DNA of 64,000 nucleotides from Lewinella sp. 4G2 (GTDB lineage: Bacteria; Bacteroidota; Bacteroidia; Chitinophagales; Saprospiraceae): positions 2,666,001-2,730,000 of the forward strand of contig NZ_LVWJ02000014.1 of NCBI RefSeq assembly GCF_001625015.1, written 5' to 3'. Below, piece after piece: positions 53,348 to 61,916 of this stretch (its first letter is position 1; each line of letters opens with the position of its first letter). The notes under the pieces were generated by a model. The model ran no database searches. It worked only from the letters and a program-made list of their open reading frames with translations, and had not been told where the DNA came from. The position numbers and the translations under genes were made by a program.

Positions 53348-53746
53348 ATGAAAACCCTACAACTACTCCTCCTTCCCTTGCTGCTACTCACCATCACGGC
53401 TTGCGAAGACGAAGTCCTGGCTGGCCTGGATGAAACGGAGAACAATATCCTGGAGGAGGGTGGCCCCGACCTCTTTTCTCTCGTCAGCGTCAGCGCACCC
53501 AGCCCAAGGGGATTTGATACCCGGGCCGTGCGGGTGACCATTGACGCGGACCGATCCAGCCTCTCCGACCTGCAATTGGACCGCATCATCGGCGTGAAGG
53601 TTAACCTCGGCCCGGAGATCGAATTTGACCGTCTGAGTTTTGTCGTGGAGTACGCCGTTGGCGTCCAACAGATTTGCTTCAATGCGGCTTTCTTACTGGA
53701 CAATGGCCTCACCAGCCGGGGGAACGAGATCTGTTTCATGCCGTAA
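53348..53746 (+). CDS. Small lipoprotein paired with the PEGA protein (first copy)
   Basis: 132 residues with a lipoprotein signal (LLLLTITACEDE, Cys near 19), then an acidic, beta-rich domain of about 110 residues (FSLVSVSAPSPRGFDTRAVRVTIDADRSSLSD) with two late Cys residues (QQICFN, NEICFMP). No known family recognised. It starts 3 bases after the PEGA gene, so the two are translated together. The second copy at 56878 shares size, position and the late Cys pair. Confidence 0.72.
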   Translation: MKTLQLLLLPLLLLTITACEDEVLAGLDETENNILEEGGPDLFSLVSVSAPSPRGFDTRAVRVTIDADRSSLSDLQLDRIIGVKVNLGPEIEFDRLSFVVEYAVGVQQICFNAAFLLDNGLTSRGNEICFMP

Positions 53747-53845
53747 GTGTGGCCTAGCTCCGCAACCTGCTGAGGATGGAAACTTTTCCGTGCAACCTTC
53801 GTGCTCGGCTTGCATTAGGGAGAGCAAACACCAAGCCTCGACAAT

Positions 53846-54748
53846 ATGAAGATCTTCCTATTCGGTGGCACCGGATTCATCGGCAGCAGTTTCGCGGACC
53901 ATTTGGCGGAGCGGGGTCACCTACCCGTCCAGATTGCGCGGAACCGACCCACGCAGTCCCGCCACCAATTTCTGGAGTGGGACGGGCGGACGTTAGGCCC
54001 CTGGGCGGAAGAATTAGTCACCGCCGATGCCATCGTTAACCTGGCGGGGAGGTCCGTGGACTGCATCAAAACGCCGGACAATATCGACGTCATCCTACGC
54101 AGCCGGGTAGACTCCTGCCGCGTGATTGGGGAGGCACTGGCACGGCTGGAAACCAAGCCACCGGTGTGGGTGCAAATGTCGACGGGGCACATTTACGGAG
54201 ACTCGGAACTACTCCTCACGGAGGATGACCATTTCGGCCACGGCCTCGCGCCCTTCGTAGGGCGAGCCTGGGAGAAATCACTTTTGGACCACCTCCCAAA
54301 TGGTATGCGCGAGGTCCGCCTACGTACCAGTTTCGTCGTCGGAAAGGGTGGGGGAGCCCTCGCCAGTTTATCCCAAATCGTGAAGCTGGGCCTGGGCGGT
54401 ACCGTCGGGAACGGTCGGCAGGGAATGAGCTGGATCCACGAGGACGATATGAACGAGTTGATGCTGCGCAGCATCACCGACGAAACGATGGAGGGGGCGT
54501 ACATCGCTACGGCACCCAATCCAGTTACCAATAAGGAATTTATGGGACTGCTGCGCCGGGCACTAAAGGTTCCCATCGGTTTGCCGGCACCGGCGTTTGC
54601 GGTCCGGATTGGCGCCAAATTGCTCTTCCGGACGGATCCGGATTTGGCTCTTTACGGTCGCTACCTCCGTAGCCGGCGTTTAGCGGAGGAGGGTTTTGAG
54701 TTTAAGTTTCCCCAATTGCGGGAGGCGTTAGCGGACCTTTGCGATTAG
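53846..54748 (+). CDS. TIGR01777-type NAD-dependent epimerase
   Basis: 300 residues with an N-terminal Rossmann motif (MKIFLFGGTGFIGSSF), NLAGRSVDC, the active-site region QMSTGHIYGD and a C-terminal domain (MGLLRRALKVPIGLPAPAFAVRIG) of the DUF1731 type. This matches the SulA/YfcH-like epimerase family found in most bacteria; its substrate is unknown. It stands alone between the two PEGA/lipoprotein cassettes. Confidence 0.88.
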   Translation: MKIFLFGGTGFIGSSFADHLAERGHLPVQIARNRPTQSRHQFLEWDGRTLGPWAEELVTADAIVNLAGRSVDCIKTPDNIDVILRSRVDSCRVIGEALARLETKPPVWVQMSTGHIYGDSELLLTEDDHFGHGLAPFVGRAWEKSLLDHLPNGMREVRLRTSFVVGKGGGALASLSQIVKLGLGGTVGNGRQGMSWIHEDDMNELMLRSITDETMEGAYIATAPNPVTNKEFMGLLRRALKVPIGLPAPAFAVRIGAKLLFRTDPDLALYGRYLRSRRLAEEGFEFKFPQLREALADLCD

Positions 54749-54773
54749 TCCTATTTACTTGCCCACTTACGTT

Positions 54774-54790
54774 GCACCTGCGGCAGCGCC
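54774..54790 (+). repeat. 17-bp dispersed repeat copy (T form)
   Basis: GCACCTGCGGCAGCGCC, intergenic, about 26 bases after the epimerase stop and followed by CGC. Confidence 0.9.
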
Positions 54791-54929
54791 CGCATTGCAT
54801 TATTCAGGGCGTTTACCATGTAGATCGAAGTTTCGCAGGTAGCGGACAGAAGTTGGATAGCTAAGAATACAGTTGGAGTTTGATTTGTTCCTCATTGCAA
54901 TTATGTAAAACAAATCGTATTTTTACCGA

Positions 54930-55976
54930 ATGCCTCAACCTCCAATTCGCGCGGGCCGCGGTGCGCAGATCAATACCGCTAATCCGTACCACAATCTGCG
55001 TTACGATGAGTTGCCGGACCCGGAGGATGAGCTGCGTACCCAGCTGATCCCGACCCACCCCAAGACGATCTTGAATAAGATCACCAGCCCGGATCTGGGG
55101 AATGGCTACGGGCTGAATTGCTACCAGGGTTGTGAGCACGGCTGTGTCTACTGTTTTGCGCGGACGACTCACCAGTACTGGGGCTACTCTGCGGGGATCG
55201 ACTTCGAGCAGAAGATCCTTTATAAGGCCGAGGCACCGGCATTACTGCGTTCGACCCTGTTGAAGAAGAATTATCAGCCTATGCCGGTAATGATGTCCGG
55301 CAACACGGATAGCTACCAGCCTGCGGAGAAGAAGTTGCGGCTTACGCGGCAGTGCCTCGAAGTCCTAAGCGAATTGCAACATCCCTTCGGACTGATCACG
55401 AAAAACTCGTTGATTTTGCGCGATCTCGATCTGATCGCCGCAGCCGCGCAGGATGACCTGGTACACGTAGCGCTGAGCATCACTACCCTCAATGAAGACG
55501 TGCGTCGCATGCTGGAACCCCGCACGTCCAGCATCGCCCAACGCTTCCGCGCGGTAGAAGAACTGAGCAAGGCCGGCGTGCCGGTCACTGTCAATATCGC
55601 GCCCATCATTCCCGGCCTCACCGAACACGAAGTCCTCGGCATCGCCAAACGTGCCGCTGACGCAGGTGCCCGGCGGATTGGGTACGCGATCGTCCGCCTC
55701 AACGATGAGATCGGCACCATTTTTACGGACTGGGCCCACAAGATGATTCCCGACCGGGCGGAAAAGGTGCTGAGCAAGATCCGGGAGTGCCGTGGCGGGA
55801 ATTTGGAAGAACGGCGCTTCGGTTTCCGCCACCGCGGGGAAGGCGAAGTAGCCCGGATGATCGGCCAGCACTACCAATTGGCGAAGCGGAAGTACTTCCC
55901 CGGAGAGCCGGATTGGCCGGCCTATAACTTTGATCTGTTTGAGGCGCGGCGGCGGCCGCAATTGTCGCTGTTTTAG
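54930..55976 (+). CDS. PA0069-type radical SAM protein
   Basis: 348 residues with the CxxxCxxC cluster motif in CYQGCEHGCVYCFAR, followed by radical SAM core segments (MPVMMSGNTDSYQPAEKKLRLTR, LITKNS, HVALSITTLNEDVRRMLEPR). A family C-terminus runs from GGNLEERRFGFRHRG. The group is related to spore photoproduct lyase-like and PA0069-like proteins whose reaction is not established; a DNA-repair role has been suggested. The start at 54930 gives a typical family N-terminus (RAGRGAQINTANPYH). Confidence 0.88.
   Translation: MPQPPIRAGRGAQINTANPYHNLRYDELPDPEDELRTQLIPTHPKTILNKITSPDLGNGYGLNCYQGCEHGCVYCFARTTHQYWGYSAGIDFEQKILYKAEAPALLRSTLLKKNYQPMPVMMSGNTDSYQPAEKKLRLTRQCLEVLSELQHPFGLITKNSLILRDLDLIAAAAQDDLVHVALSITTLNEDVRRMLEPRTSSIAQRFRAVEELSKAGVPVTVNIAPIIPGLTEHEVLGIAKRAADAGARRIGYAIVRLNDEIGTIFTDWAHKMIPDRAEKVLSKIRECRGGNLEERRFGFRHRGEGEVARMIGQHYQLAKRKYFPGEPDWPAYNFDLFEARRRPQLSLF
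55653..55669 (-). repeat. Weak near-copy of the 17-bp repeat
   Basis: The plus strand is GCCGCTGACGCAGGTGC with two mismatches. It codes AADAGAR in the radical SAM protein. It may be coincidence. Confidence 0.3.
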
Positions 55977-56127
55977 GGCAGATCCTAGCATAAATTGATT
56001 GGGTTCCTACTATGTTAACAGGAAAGGCTAACAATATTTTTCCACGAAACGCCGAACACGGTCCCGCATCAGGTTTTATAGGGTAGTTTATTGATTTCTC
56101 TTTACCACAGAACTAAACCCTATCTGA

Positions 56128-56874
56128 ATGTATCGCCTATTAACCGCCTTGCTGCTATTGGTAGTTTGTGCATCCGCACTACGTGGGCAAGAGAACGTTA
56201 CCTTTTACGTACAACCAGCCGAAAGCTTCCTAAGGGTGGATGGGCGCGTATTTGAGCTTAAAAAAAGCAATACAATTCGACTGGCGCCCGGAACTTACAA
56301 CGTCGAATTATGGGCACCAAAATTTGACGTACGGGAGGTTCCAATAACCGTGGAAGCCGGCAAACCTACGGTCGTTCGGGAAGGACTGAGAACGGTCACC
56401 GCGGAATACAACTCCTATCGCGCTGAGCTATCAACCTACAACACCAATCGGCTTAAGCGAGTGCTTGGGGAGGGCTCAATCGCGGCCCTTTCAGTGGGCC
56501 TGGCCGCAGTAGCTGCGACCGGAAGGAACAATAAGTTGGATGAGCTTAGGGATTATACCGAACGCCAACGGACGCTTTACGACGATGGCGTATTTGACGG
56601 CGCGGAGCAGTTCCTTAAAAATTATAACGATGGCAGAGCCGAGTTTGATGACGTGCGGCGGGAACACAACACCATCGTTGTTGGCACCTCCATTCTCGCC
56701 GCGCTTGGTGTTGCGGTCCTGGTTAAACGGTTTATGAGTAAAAACCGCAAACGCTACGTACGTCCGACGTATAATCCGGTGAATCCATTTCAGTCGGGGA
56801 CTACGCATTTCGAACGCCCACGAGTAAAGTTGGGAGGTTCCACAAATCCAATAGGCCTAACCCTACAATTCTGA
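56128..56874 (+). CDS. PEGA-like membrane protein, paralogue of 52592-53344
   Basis: 248 residues with a signal peptide (LLLLVVCASALRGQ). The PEGA-like domain (VTFYVQPAESFLRVDGRVFELKK, TIRLAPGTYNVELWAPKFDV, PITVEAGKPTVVREGL) aligns segment by segment with the first copy. A helical section, a hydrophobic segment (about 190-208) and the tail PIGLTLQF follow. It is again followed 3 bases later by a small lipoprotein gene. It is less GC-rich than copy one. Confidence 0.75.
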   Translation: MYRLLTALLLLVVCASALRGQENVTFYVQPAESFLRVDGRVFELKKSNTIRLAPGTYNVELWAPKFDVREVPITVEAGKPTVVREGLRTVTAEYNSYRAELSTYNTNRLKRVLGEGSIAALSVGLAAVAATGRNNKLDELRDYTERQRTLYDDGVFDGAEQFLKNYNDGRAEFDDVRREHNTIVVGTSILAALGVAVLVKRFMSKNRKRYVRPTYNPVNPFQSGTTHFERPRVKLGGSTNPIGLTLQF

Positions 56875-56877
56875 TCG

Positions 56878-57282
56878 ATGAAAATCTTTTGTGCCCTGGC
56901 CTGTTGTCTGCTTCTATTTTCTTGCAATGATGAAATATTCGAACCCATCGAACCGGTGCCGCAGGACATTTTCGACCCTGAGTTAAAACCGCTTTTCATT
57001 TTCAACCGGGCAACCCACCCCAACCGAGCCGGTGGGTTCAAAGTCGTAATCCTGGACTTCAGTGTTTACGAGCTACGCATCCCCGTTGAACAGGAAGACC
57101 TACTCCGGCGCATCCAGGTCATGGACGGCGAGCGAGAAATTGGCAACTATAATTTGTCCACCCGGAGCTTTATCGACGAAACCAGGCGGAGGTCCGGAAG
57201 TAACGTCTGCTACACTATGAGCTTTCTGACTACCGACGGCAGAGAATCACGGGCCTCCGAACTCTGTCTTACGATCAATTAA
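56878..57282 (+). CDS. Small lipoprotein paired with the PEGA protein (second copy)
   Basis: 134 residues with a lipoprotein signal (ALACCLLLFSCNDE, Cys near 16) and a beta-rich domain with two late Cys (SNVCYTMSF, SELCLTIN). The spacing and pair of Cys match the first copy although the rest has diverged strongly. The context suggests a cell-surface module with the PEGA partner. Confidence 0.72.
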   Translation: MKIFCALACCLLLFSCNDEIFEPIEPVPQDIFDPELKPLFIFNRATHPNRAGGFKVVILDFSVYELRIPVEQEDLLRRIQVMDGEREIGNYNLSTRSFIDETRRRSGSNVCYTMSFLTTDGRESRASELCLTIN

Positions 57283-57371
57283 GCTCAGTCAGGAATCAAT
57301 CCGGATAAGATCAAACACCAGTGACGAAAGAGACGTAGTAGAAGCGAGACAAATTTTAATACTACCCCAAC

Positions 57372-57782
57372 ATGAAACGCACCGCAATCGCCGAATGGAA
57401 CGGCACCGTAAAAGAAGGCAAAGGCACCCTGACCACGAAGTCCAAAACGCTTGACAAACAGAACTACAGTTTCCACAGCCGTTTTGAGGACGGCGCGGGC
57501 ACCAACCCGGAAGAACTGATCGCCGCGGCCCATGCCGGTTGCTTTACGATGGCGCTGAGCCACGGATTAACCGAAGCCGGCTACACCCCGGGCGATCTCA
57601 AGACGGACTGCGCTGTTGACTTTCAGGACCAAAAAGTCGTCGGTTCGCACCTGACGACTACTGCTTCCGTGCCGGGCATCGACAAGGATGAATTCGATAA
57701 GATCATTCAAGACGCTAAGGTGAACTGCCCAATTTCCAAAGTGCTGGATACGGAGATCACTTTGGAGTATACGCTCAAGTAA
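57372..57782 (+). CDS. OsmC family peroxiredoxin
   Basis: 136 residues, an OsmC-type hydroperoxide reductase: a resolving/active Cys in AAAHAGCFTMALSH and the second Cys in AKVNCPISKVL, both required by the family. It removes organic peroxides. Monocistronic. It resembles the OsmC rather than the Ohr subgroup by its motif layout. Confidence 0.92.
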   Translation: MKRTAIAEWNGTVKEGKGTLTTKSKTLDKQNYSFHSRFEDGAGTNPEELIAAAHAGCFTMALSHGLTEAGYTPGDLKTDCAVDFQDQKVVGSHLTTTASVPGIDKDEFDKIIQDAKVNCPISKVLDTEITLEYTLK

Positions 57783-57809
57783 TTTTGTTCCGCTGGGGTA
57801 GGGCGGTCG

Positions 57810-58235
57810 CTAGTCCATATCCACGAGACTCTCCGTACCCCGGCGGCGGCGGTCCAGCTCCTGTTGGATGATGTGGCGCAACCGCTTCTGCTGCCGCACG
57901 CAGGCGTAGTTCCTACTGACGTGTACCTGCGTCAACGCTAATACGAGCACGCAGACCGGCATGGCGATCAGGCAGGTGCCGACCATCGAGCGCAAACCGA
58001 TCAATGACAGCGCCGTGGCCGCGAACATCAAAAATGGGATGGCCAAGCCGACTCGGAACATGAAGTCGCGCAGTTTATCTAATCGGGTACTATTCACCTT
58101 GAGTCGCCGCAGCAATTGATGCAGCTCGTGGGTAGCAAAAGCCTCCGCCCCACCCGTCAGGATGAGGGTGAAGTCATCGTTAGCAGCCCGTTCGAGCCGC
58201 TTGATCTGCCTTTTGATTTTGCCACGCAAAGCCAT
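57810..58235 (-). CDS. Two-TM protein of unknown function
   Basis: 141 residues with a basic N-terminal helix (MALRGKIKRQIKRLERAAND), about 50 soluble residues and two membrane segments (about 68-88 and 92-112), then a basic tail. No family recognised. It is convergent with osmC. Its codon use resembles its neighbours, which supports it as a real gene. Confidence 0.6.
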   Translation of the reverse strand: MALRGKIKRQIKRLERAANDDFTLILTGGAEAFATHELHQLLRRLKVNSTRLDKLRDFMFRVGLAIPFLMFAATALSLIGLRSMVGTCLIAMPVCVLVLALTQVHVSRNYACVRQQKRLRHIIQQELDRRRRGTESLVDMD

Positions 58236-58427
58236 ATCCCAAAACTACGGGAAGTTTACGAACGGTGAAATCTGATCCTTGGCTAAATGCGTCTGCAGCT
58301 GACTTTTAACTTGGAATAGTAGAGTGATCCGAAGGCACCGCGTTGGAAATTTGAAAAACGTAAAACATTCCGTAGTTTTTTGCGCTAATTTTAGCATATT
58401 TGTGCTTTAGCAGCAGAACTACGTTTT

Positions 58428-60734
58428 ATGACACCCGAACTCGCCAGAACCGCCCTCAAGAAATATTTTGGATACGATGGTTTCCGGCCCTTGCAGTTGG
58501 ACATCATCAACAAGGTGTACCAAGGTGAGGACGGGATCGTCCTCATGCCAACGGGTGGAGGGAAGTCGATCTGCTTCCAGATCCCCGCCGTTACGATGAA
58601 CGGTACGGTAGTGGTCGTCAGTCCGCTCATCTCCTTGATGAAGGACCAGGTGGATGGCCTTACGGCCGTTGGCATTCGCGCCGCTTACCTCAACTCCAGC
58701 CAATCGAGCGCCGACGCCCACGGGGTGGAAGTCGCCTACGAAAACGGGGAATTGCACCTGCTTTACGTCAGCCCGGAGAAATTGCTGTCCCCCGGCTTTT
58801 TCCAGTTCCTCAAGCGGCGCAAGGTTTGTCTGTTTGCCATTGACGAAGCCCACTGTATTTCCGCCTGGGGCCACGATTTTCGGCCAGAGTACACCCAACT
58901 GAAAAGTATCAAGGCCTCCTTCCCCGAAGTGCCGATCCTGGCCCTTACGGCGACAGCGGATCGCCTAACGCGACGGGACATGGCCGAGCAATTAGGCATC
59001 CCTAACGCTGAGCAGCACATCGCCAGCTTTAACCGGCCTAACCTCTCGCTGGCCGTCCGACCGGGGAAGCAGCGGCGGCAACAGATCGTTCAATTTCTTC
59101 GCCACCGCCCGGATACGGCGGGAATCGTCTACTGCCTCAGCCGCAAACAAACGGAGAATCTCGCCGAGAAGCTACGGGAAGCCGGCTACAACGCAGAAGC
59201 CTACCACGCCGGGCTGAGCCCCCAAAAGCGGGCGGACGTACAGTCGGATTTTATCAACGACCGCACCCTCATAATCTGTGCCACCGTTGCCTTTGGAATG
59301 GGGATCGATAAGTCGAACGTCCGGTGGGTAATCCACTATTCGCTGCCCAAGAATTTGGAAAATTACTACCAGGAAATCGGCCGCGCGGGCCGCGACGGAG
59401 CTCCGGCCGATACGCTACTATTCTATTCCTACAACGACTACATGACGCTGAAGGACATGCTGGGCGGCAACCAGAATAGTGAACTCCAGTTGGCCAAACT
59501 GGACCGCATGAAGGAGTACGCCGACAGCCTCGCCTGCCGCCGGCGGATCCTGCTGAACTATTTCAGCGAAGACCACTCCGAAGACTGTGGCAACTGTGAC
59601 ATCTGTGCCAACCCACCCGAGCGATTCGACGGAACGGTCCTCGCCCAAAAGGCGCTCTCCGCAGTGACGCGCCTGCGGGAGAACGTGGGGATCAATATGA
59701 CCATCGACGTCCTTCGTGGCTCCAACCGGTCCGACCTGAAGCACAATGGCTACGACCGGATCAAGACTTACGGCGCCGGTCGGGACGTCACCTCCTTCGA
59801 CTGGGCGCAGTATTTCAACCAACTCATTAGCCTGGGTTACCTGTACGTTGCCCACGAGGATTACAATAAGGTGAAACTGGCCCCCGGCGCCAAGCGCGTC
59901 CTCTACGAAGGGGAGGCGGTGGAACTCGTCAAGATGACAACCATTAAGGAACGGCGGGCCAAGGAGGCTGCCAACGCACCCAAACGCCAGCGCGGAGGTG
60001 TCATCACCGCCGAGAACGCTGATCTCTTCGAAAGGCTCCGCACCTTGCGCAAGGAGATTGCTCGCGAAAAAGGATTGCCACCGTACGTCATCTTCCACGA
60101 TTCCACGCTGCAGGAAATGGCTACTTTCCTCCCGGCCAGCCGTATGGAGATGAGCCGCATCAGTGGGGTAGGGGAAGCTAAGATGACCAACTACGGACAG
60201 GCATTTATCGACGCCATCGCCGGCTCTCCCGAATACGCGAAGGCCAAAGCGGAGGGTACCCTCCGGCCGCAGTCTCAGGCAACGATGGATTTTTCGGGAA
60301 AGTCCGCTTCCACTTCAAGCAGTTCTACAAAACCAACGGACGACACCCCCGAAGACCCCGCCAAAGCCGCGAAGCGCGCCGCTCGTTTGCGGGATAAGGA
60401 GCGTATCGGTAGCACGCCTTCCCACATCTACAGCCTTCAAGCTTTTCGTAGCGGGGAGACGCCCGCGGACATCGCCGCCCGCCGGGAAATGACGAAGGGT
60501 ACGATCGTGACCCACCTGGTCCGTTGTTACCTGGCCGGGGAGGAAGTGGACATCGAATCCTTGCTGCCCCCCTTCGCCGAAGACCGTATCCGCGAGGCGC
60601 GCACCGCCAATCCTGAAGCCGAAGGAACCGGTCCTATCGTGGCGTGGCTGAATGATAAATACGGCAACGGAACGATCGGTTACGACGCCGTACGCATTGT
60701 AGATGCACTGGCCGAGCGGGCCACCCAAAATTGA
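58428..60734 (+). CDS. recQ: ATP-dependent DNA helicase RecQ
   Basis: 768 residues: a helicase core with Walker A (PTGGGKS, 41-47), DEAH near 139 and GFGMGIDKSNVRW. A zinc-binding Cys set follows (CRRRILLNYFSEDHSEDCGNCDIC), with the RQC winged helix, an HRDC domain (near 530-600) and a C-terminal helix-turn-helix region (HTH_40-like, ETPADIAARREMTKGTIVTHLVRC) that most RecQ lack outside Bacteroidota. It unwinds DNA in recombination repair. Its stop lies within 10 bases of the following gene. Confidence 0.95.
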   Translation: MTPELARTALKKYFGYDGFRPLQLDIINKVYQGEDGIVLMPTGGGKSICFQIPAVTMNGTVVVVSPLISLMKDQVDGLTAVGIRAAYLNSSQSSADAHGVEVAYENGELHLLYVSPEKLLSPGFFQFLKRRKVCLFAIDEAHCISAWGHDFRPEYTQLKSIKASFPEVPILALTATADRLTRRDMAEQLGIPNAEQHIASFNRPNLSLAVRPGKQRRQQIVQFLRHRPDTAGIVYCLSRKQTENLAEKLREAGYNAEAYHAGLSPQKRADVQSDFINDRTLIICATVAFGMGIDKSNVRWVIHYSLPKNLENYYQEIGRAGRDGAPADTLLFYSYNDYMTLKDMLGGNQNSELQLAKLDRMKEYADSLACRRRILLNYFSEDHSEDCGNCDICANPPERFDGTVLAQKALSAVTRLRENVGINMTIDVLRGSNRSDLKHNGYDRIKTYGAGRDVTSFDWAQYFNQLISLGYLYVAHEDYNKVKLAPGAKRVLYEGEAVELVKMTTIKERRAKEAANAPKRQRGGVITAENADLFERLRTLRKEIAREKGLPPYVIFHDSTLQEMATFLPASRMEMSRISGVGEAKMTNYGQAFIDAIAGSPEYAKAKAEGTLRPQSQATMDFSGKSASTSSSSTKPTDDTPEDPAKAAKRAARLRDKERIGSTPSHIYSLQAFRSGETPADIAARREMTKGTIVTHLVRCYLAGEEVDIESLLPPFAEDRIREARTANPEAEGTGPIVAWLNDKYGNGTIGYDAVRIVDALAERATQN

Positions 60735-60739
60735 CCATC

Positions 60740-61162
60740 ATGTACCTCTTCGTTTACGGCACCCTGCTGTCTTCCGTCCCCTCTTCCATGAGTAAATTCT
60801 TGCGCCGGCGGGCGACGTTGGTTGGTGAGGCCACCGTCAGTGGCCGCCTGTACGATTTGGGGAGGTACCCTGGCTTTCAAATTGGGGGAGGCAAGGTTAC
60901 CGGAGAACTATACCTGCTGGAAGAAAAACGCCAGCAACAGACCATCGAAATGCTCGATGCCTACGAAGGAGTAGCCGGAGAGGCGGAGGATGAATACGTT
61001 CGGACCGGAGTGAAGTGCACCTTGGCCAACGGAACAACTGTTGAAGCGGACACCTACGTTTCACGATCTCTTCCTTCCCAGGCAGCAAGGATCGTGTCGG
61101 GCGATTACGCTAAATTTTACGTTAGCAGTATAGCCCACCAAGAGTTCGTGAACGGGGTTTAA
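60740..61162 (+). CDS. Gamma-glutamylcyclotransferase-like protein
   Basis: 140 residues beginning MYLFVYGTLLSS, the hallmark YGTL motif of the AIG2/GGCT fold, with EMLDAYEGV containing the catalytic-type Glu. I use the ATG at 60740; the TTG at 60731 would overlap the recQ stop. It likely acts on gamma-glutamyl or related amide bonds. It is 5 bases downstream of recQ, so probably cotranscribed. Confidence 0.85.
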   Translation: MYLFVYGTLLSSVPSSMSKFLRRRATLVGEATVSGRLYDLGRYPGFQIGGGKVTGELYLLEEKRQQQTIEMLDAYEGVAGEAEDEYVRTGVKCTLANGTTVEADTYVSRSLPSQAARIVSGDYAKFYVSSIAHQEFVNGV

Positions 61163-61231
61163 CTACCAAATTTAACTTTTAACAAGCATTAGACGTAGGA
61201 ACATACATTTCCAGGCCCGCGTTGCTTGAGT

Positions 61232-61849
61232 ATGTTTGAGTTCCTGCGTCCTGATATCCAAAATATGGTTCAGGTACTGATTACCGTACCAATTTTATAC
61301 ACCGTCGTTGTTGCCGCTATCCGTTTCACGGGTAACCGGTCGACATCTTCGATGAATAATTTTGACTGGATAATCACGGTAGCTATCGGTAGTGTTTTTG
61401 CTTCCACCGTAGTTTTGAACCGGACGAATTTTCTGGAGGGCGCATTTGCAATTGTCCTGCTCCTACTCTTGCAGTACCTGATTACGCTGGCAATTCAACG
61501 GTCTAAGGCCGTCAAAAAAGTGCTAAAAGCATCCCCGCAACTATTACTTTTCGAAGGAGAATTTTTGAACGACGTTATGCGGGAGCAACGCATCGTTCGG
61601 GGCGAAGTCTACGCAGCCGTACGTGACAAAGGCTATAAAAGTGTTAAGTCAATCTACGCCGTCGTCCTAGAGACCAATGCTAAGATGAGCATCATTCCCA
61701 TGTCTAAAGGTGATGACTACGAAGGTTTTTCTTTGTCTGACGTAGACGGATTACCCGAGGGGCTGAGGGAGGACCTTGAGCAGCGAGGTGAGGAAGATGA
61801 TATGTCGTCCAAAGAAGAGGAAGAAAAAAGGACGCAATTTGCAGATTAG
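61232..61849 (+). CDS. DUF421 (YetF-like) membrane protein
   Basis: 205 residues: three membrane segments (about 10-30, 42-62, 65-85) followed by the DUF421 cytoplasmic domain (LLFEGEFLNDVMREQRIVRGEVYAAVRDKGYKS), with an acidic tail (SSKEEEEKRTQ). The start is taken at the ATG 61232 (MFEFLRPDI); the TTG at 61226 adds two residues. Its function is unknown; some homologues are membrane proteins induced during sporulation or stress. Confidence 0.82.
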   Translation: MFEFLRPDIQNMVQVLITVPILYTVVVAAIRFTGNRSTSSMNNFDWIITVAIGSVFASTVVLNRTNFLEGAFAIVLLLLLQYLITLAIQRSKAVKKVLKASPQLLLFEGEFLNDVMREQRIVRGEVYAAVRDKGYKSVKSIYAVVLETNAKMSIIPMSKGDDYEGFSLSDVDGLPEGLREDLEQRGEEDDMSSKEEEEKRTQFAD

Positions 61850-61916
61850 TCTTGGTGGACGCTAGTGTTTTTCGCATCTTGCTAACGCATTAGTAGCCAC
61901 CAATCAATCCTCCCCT

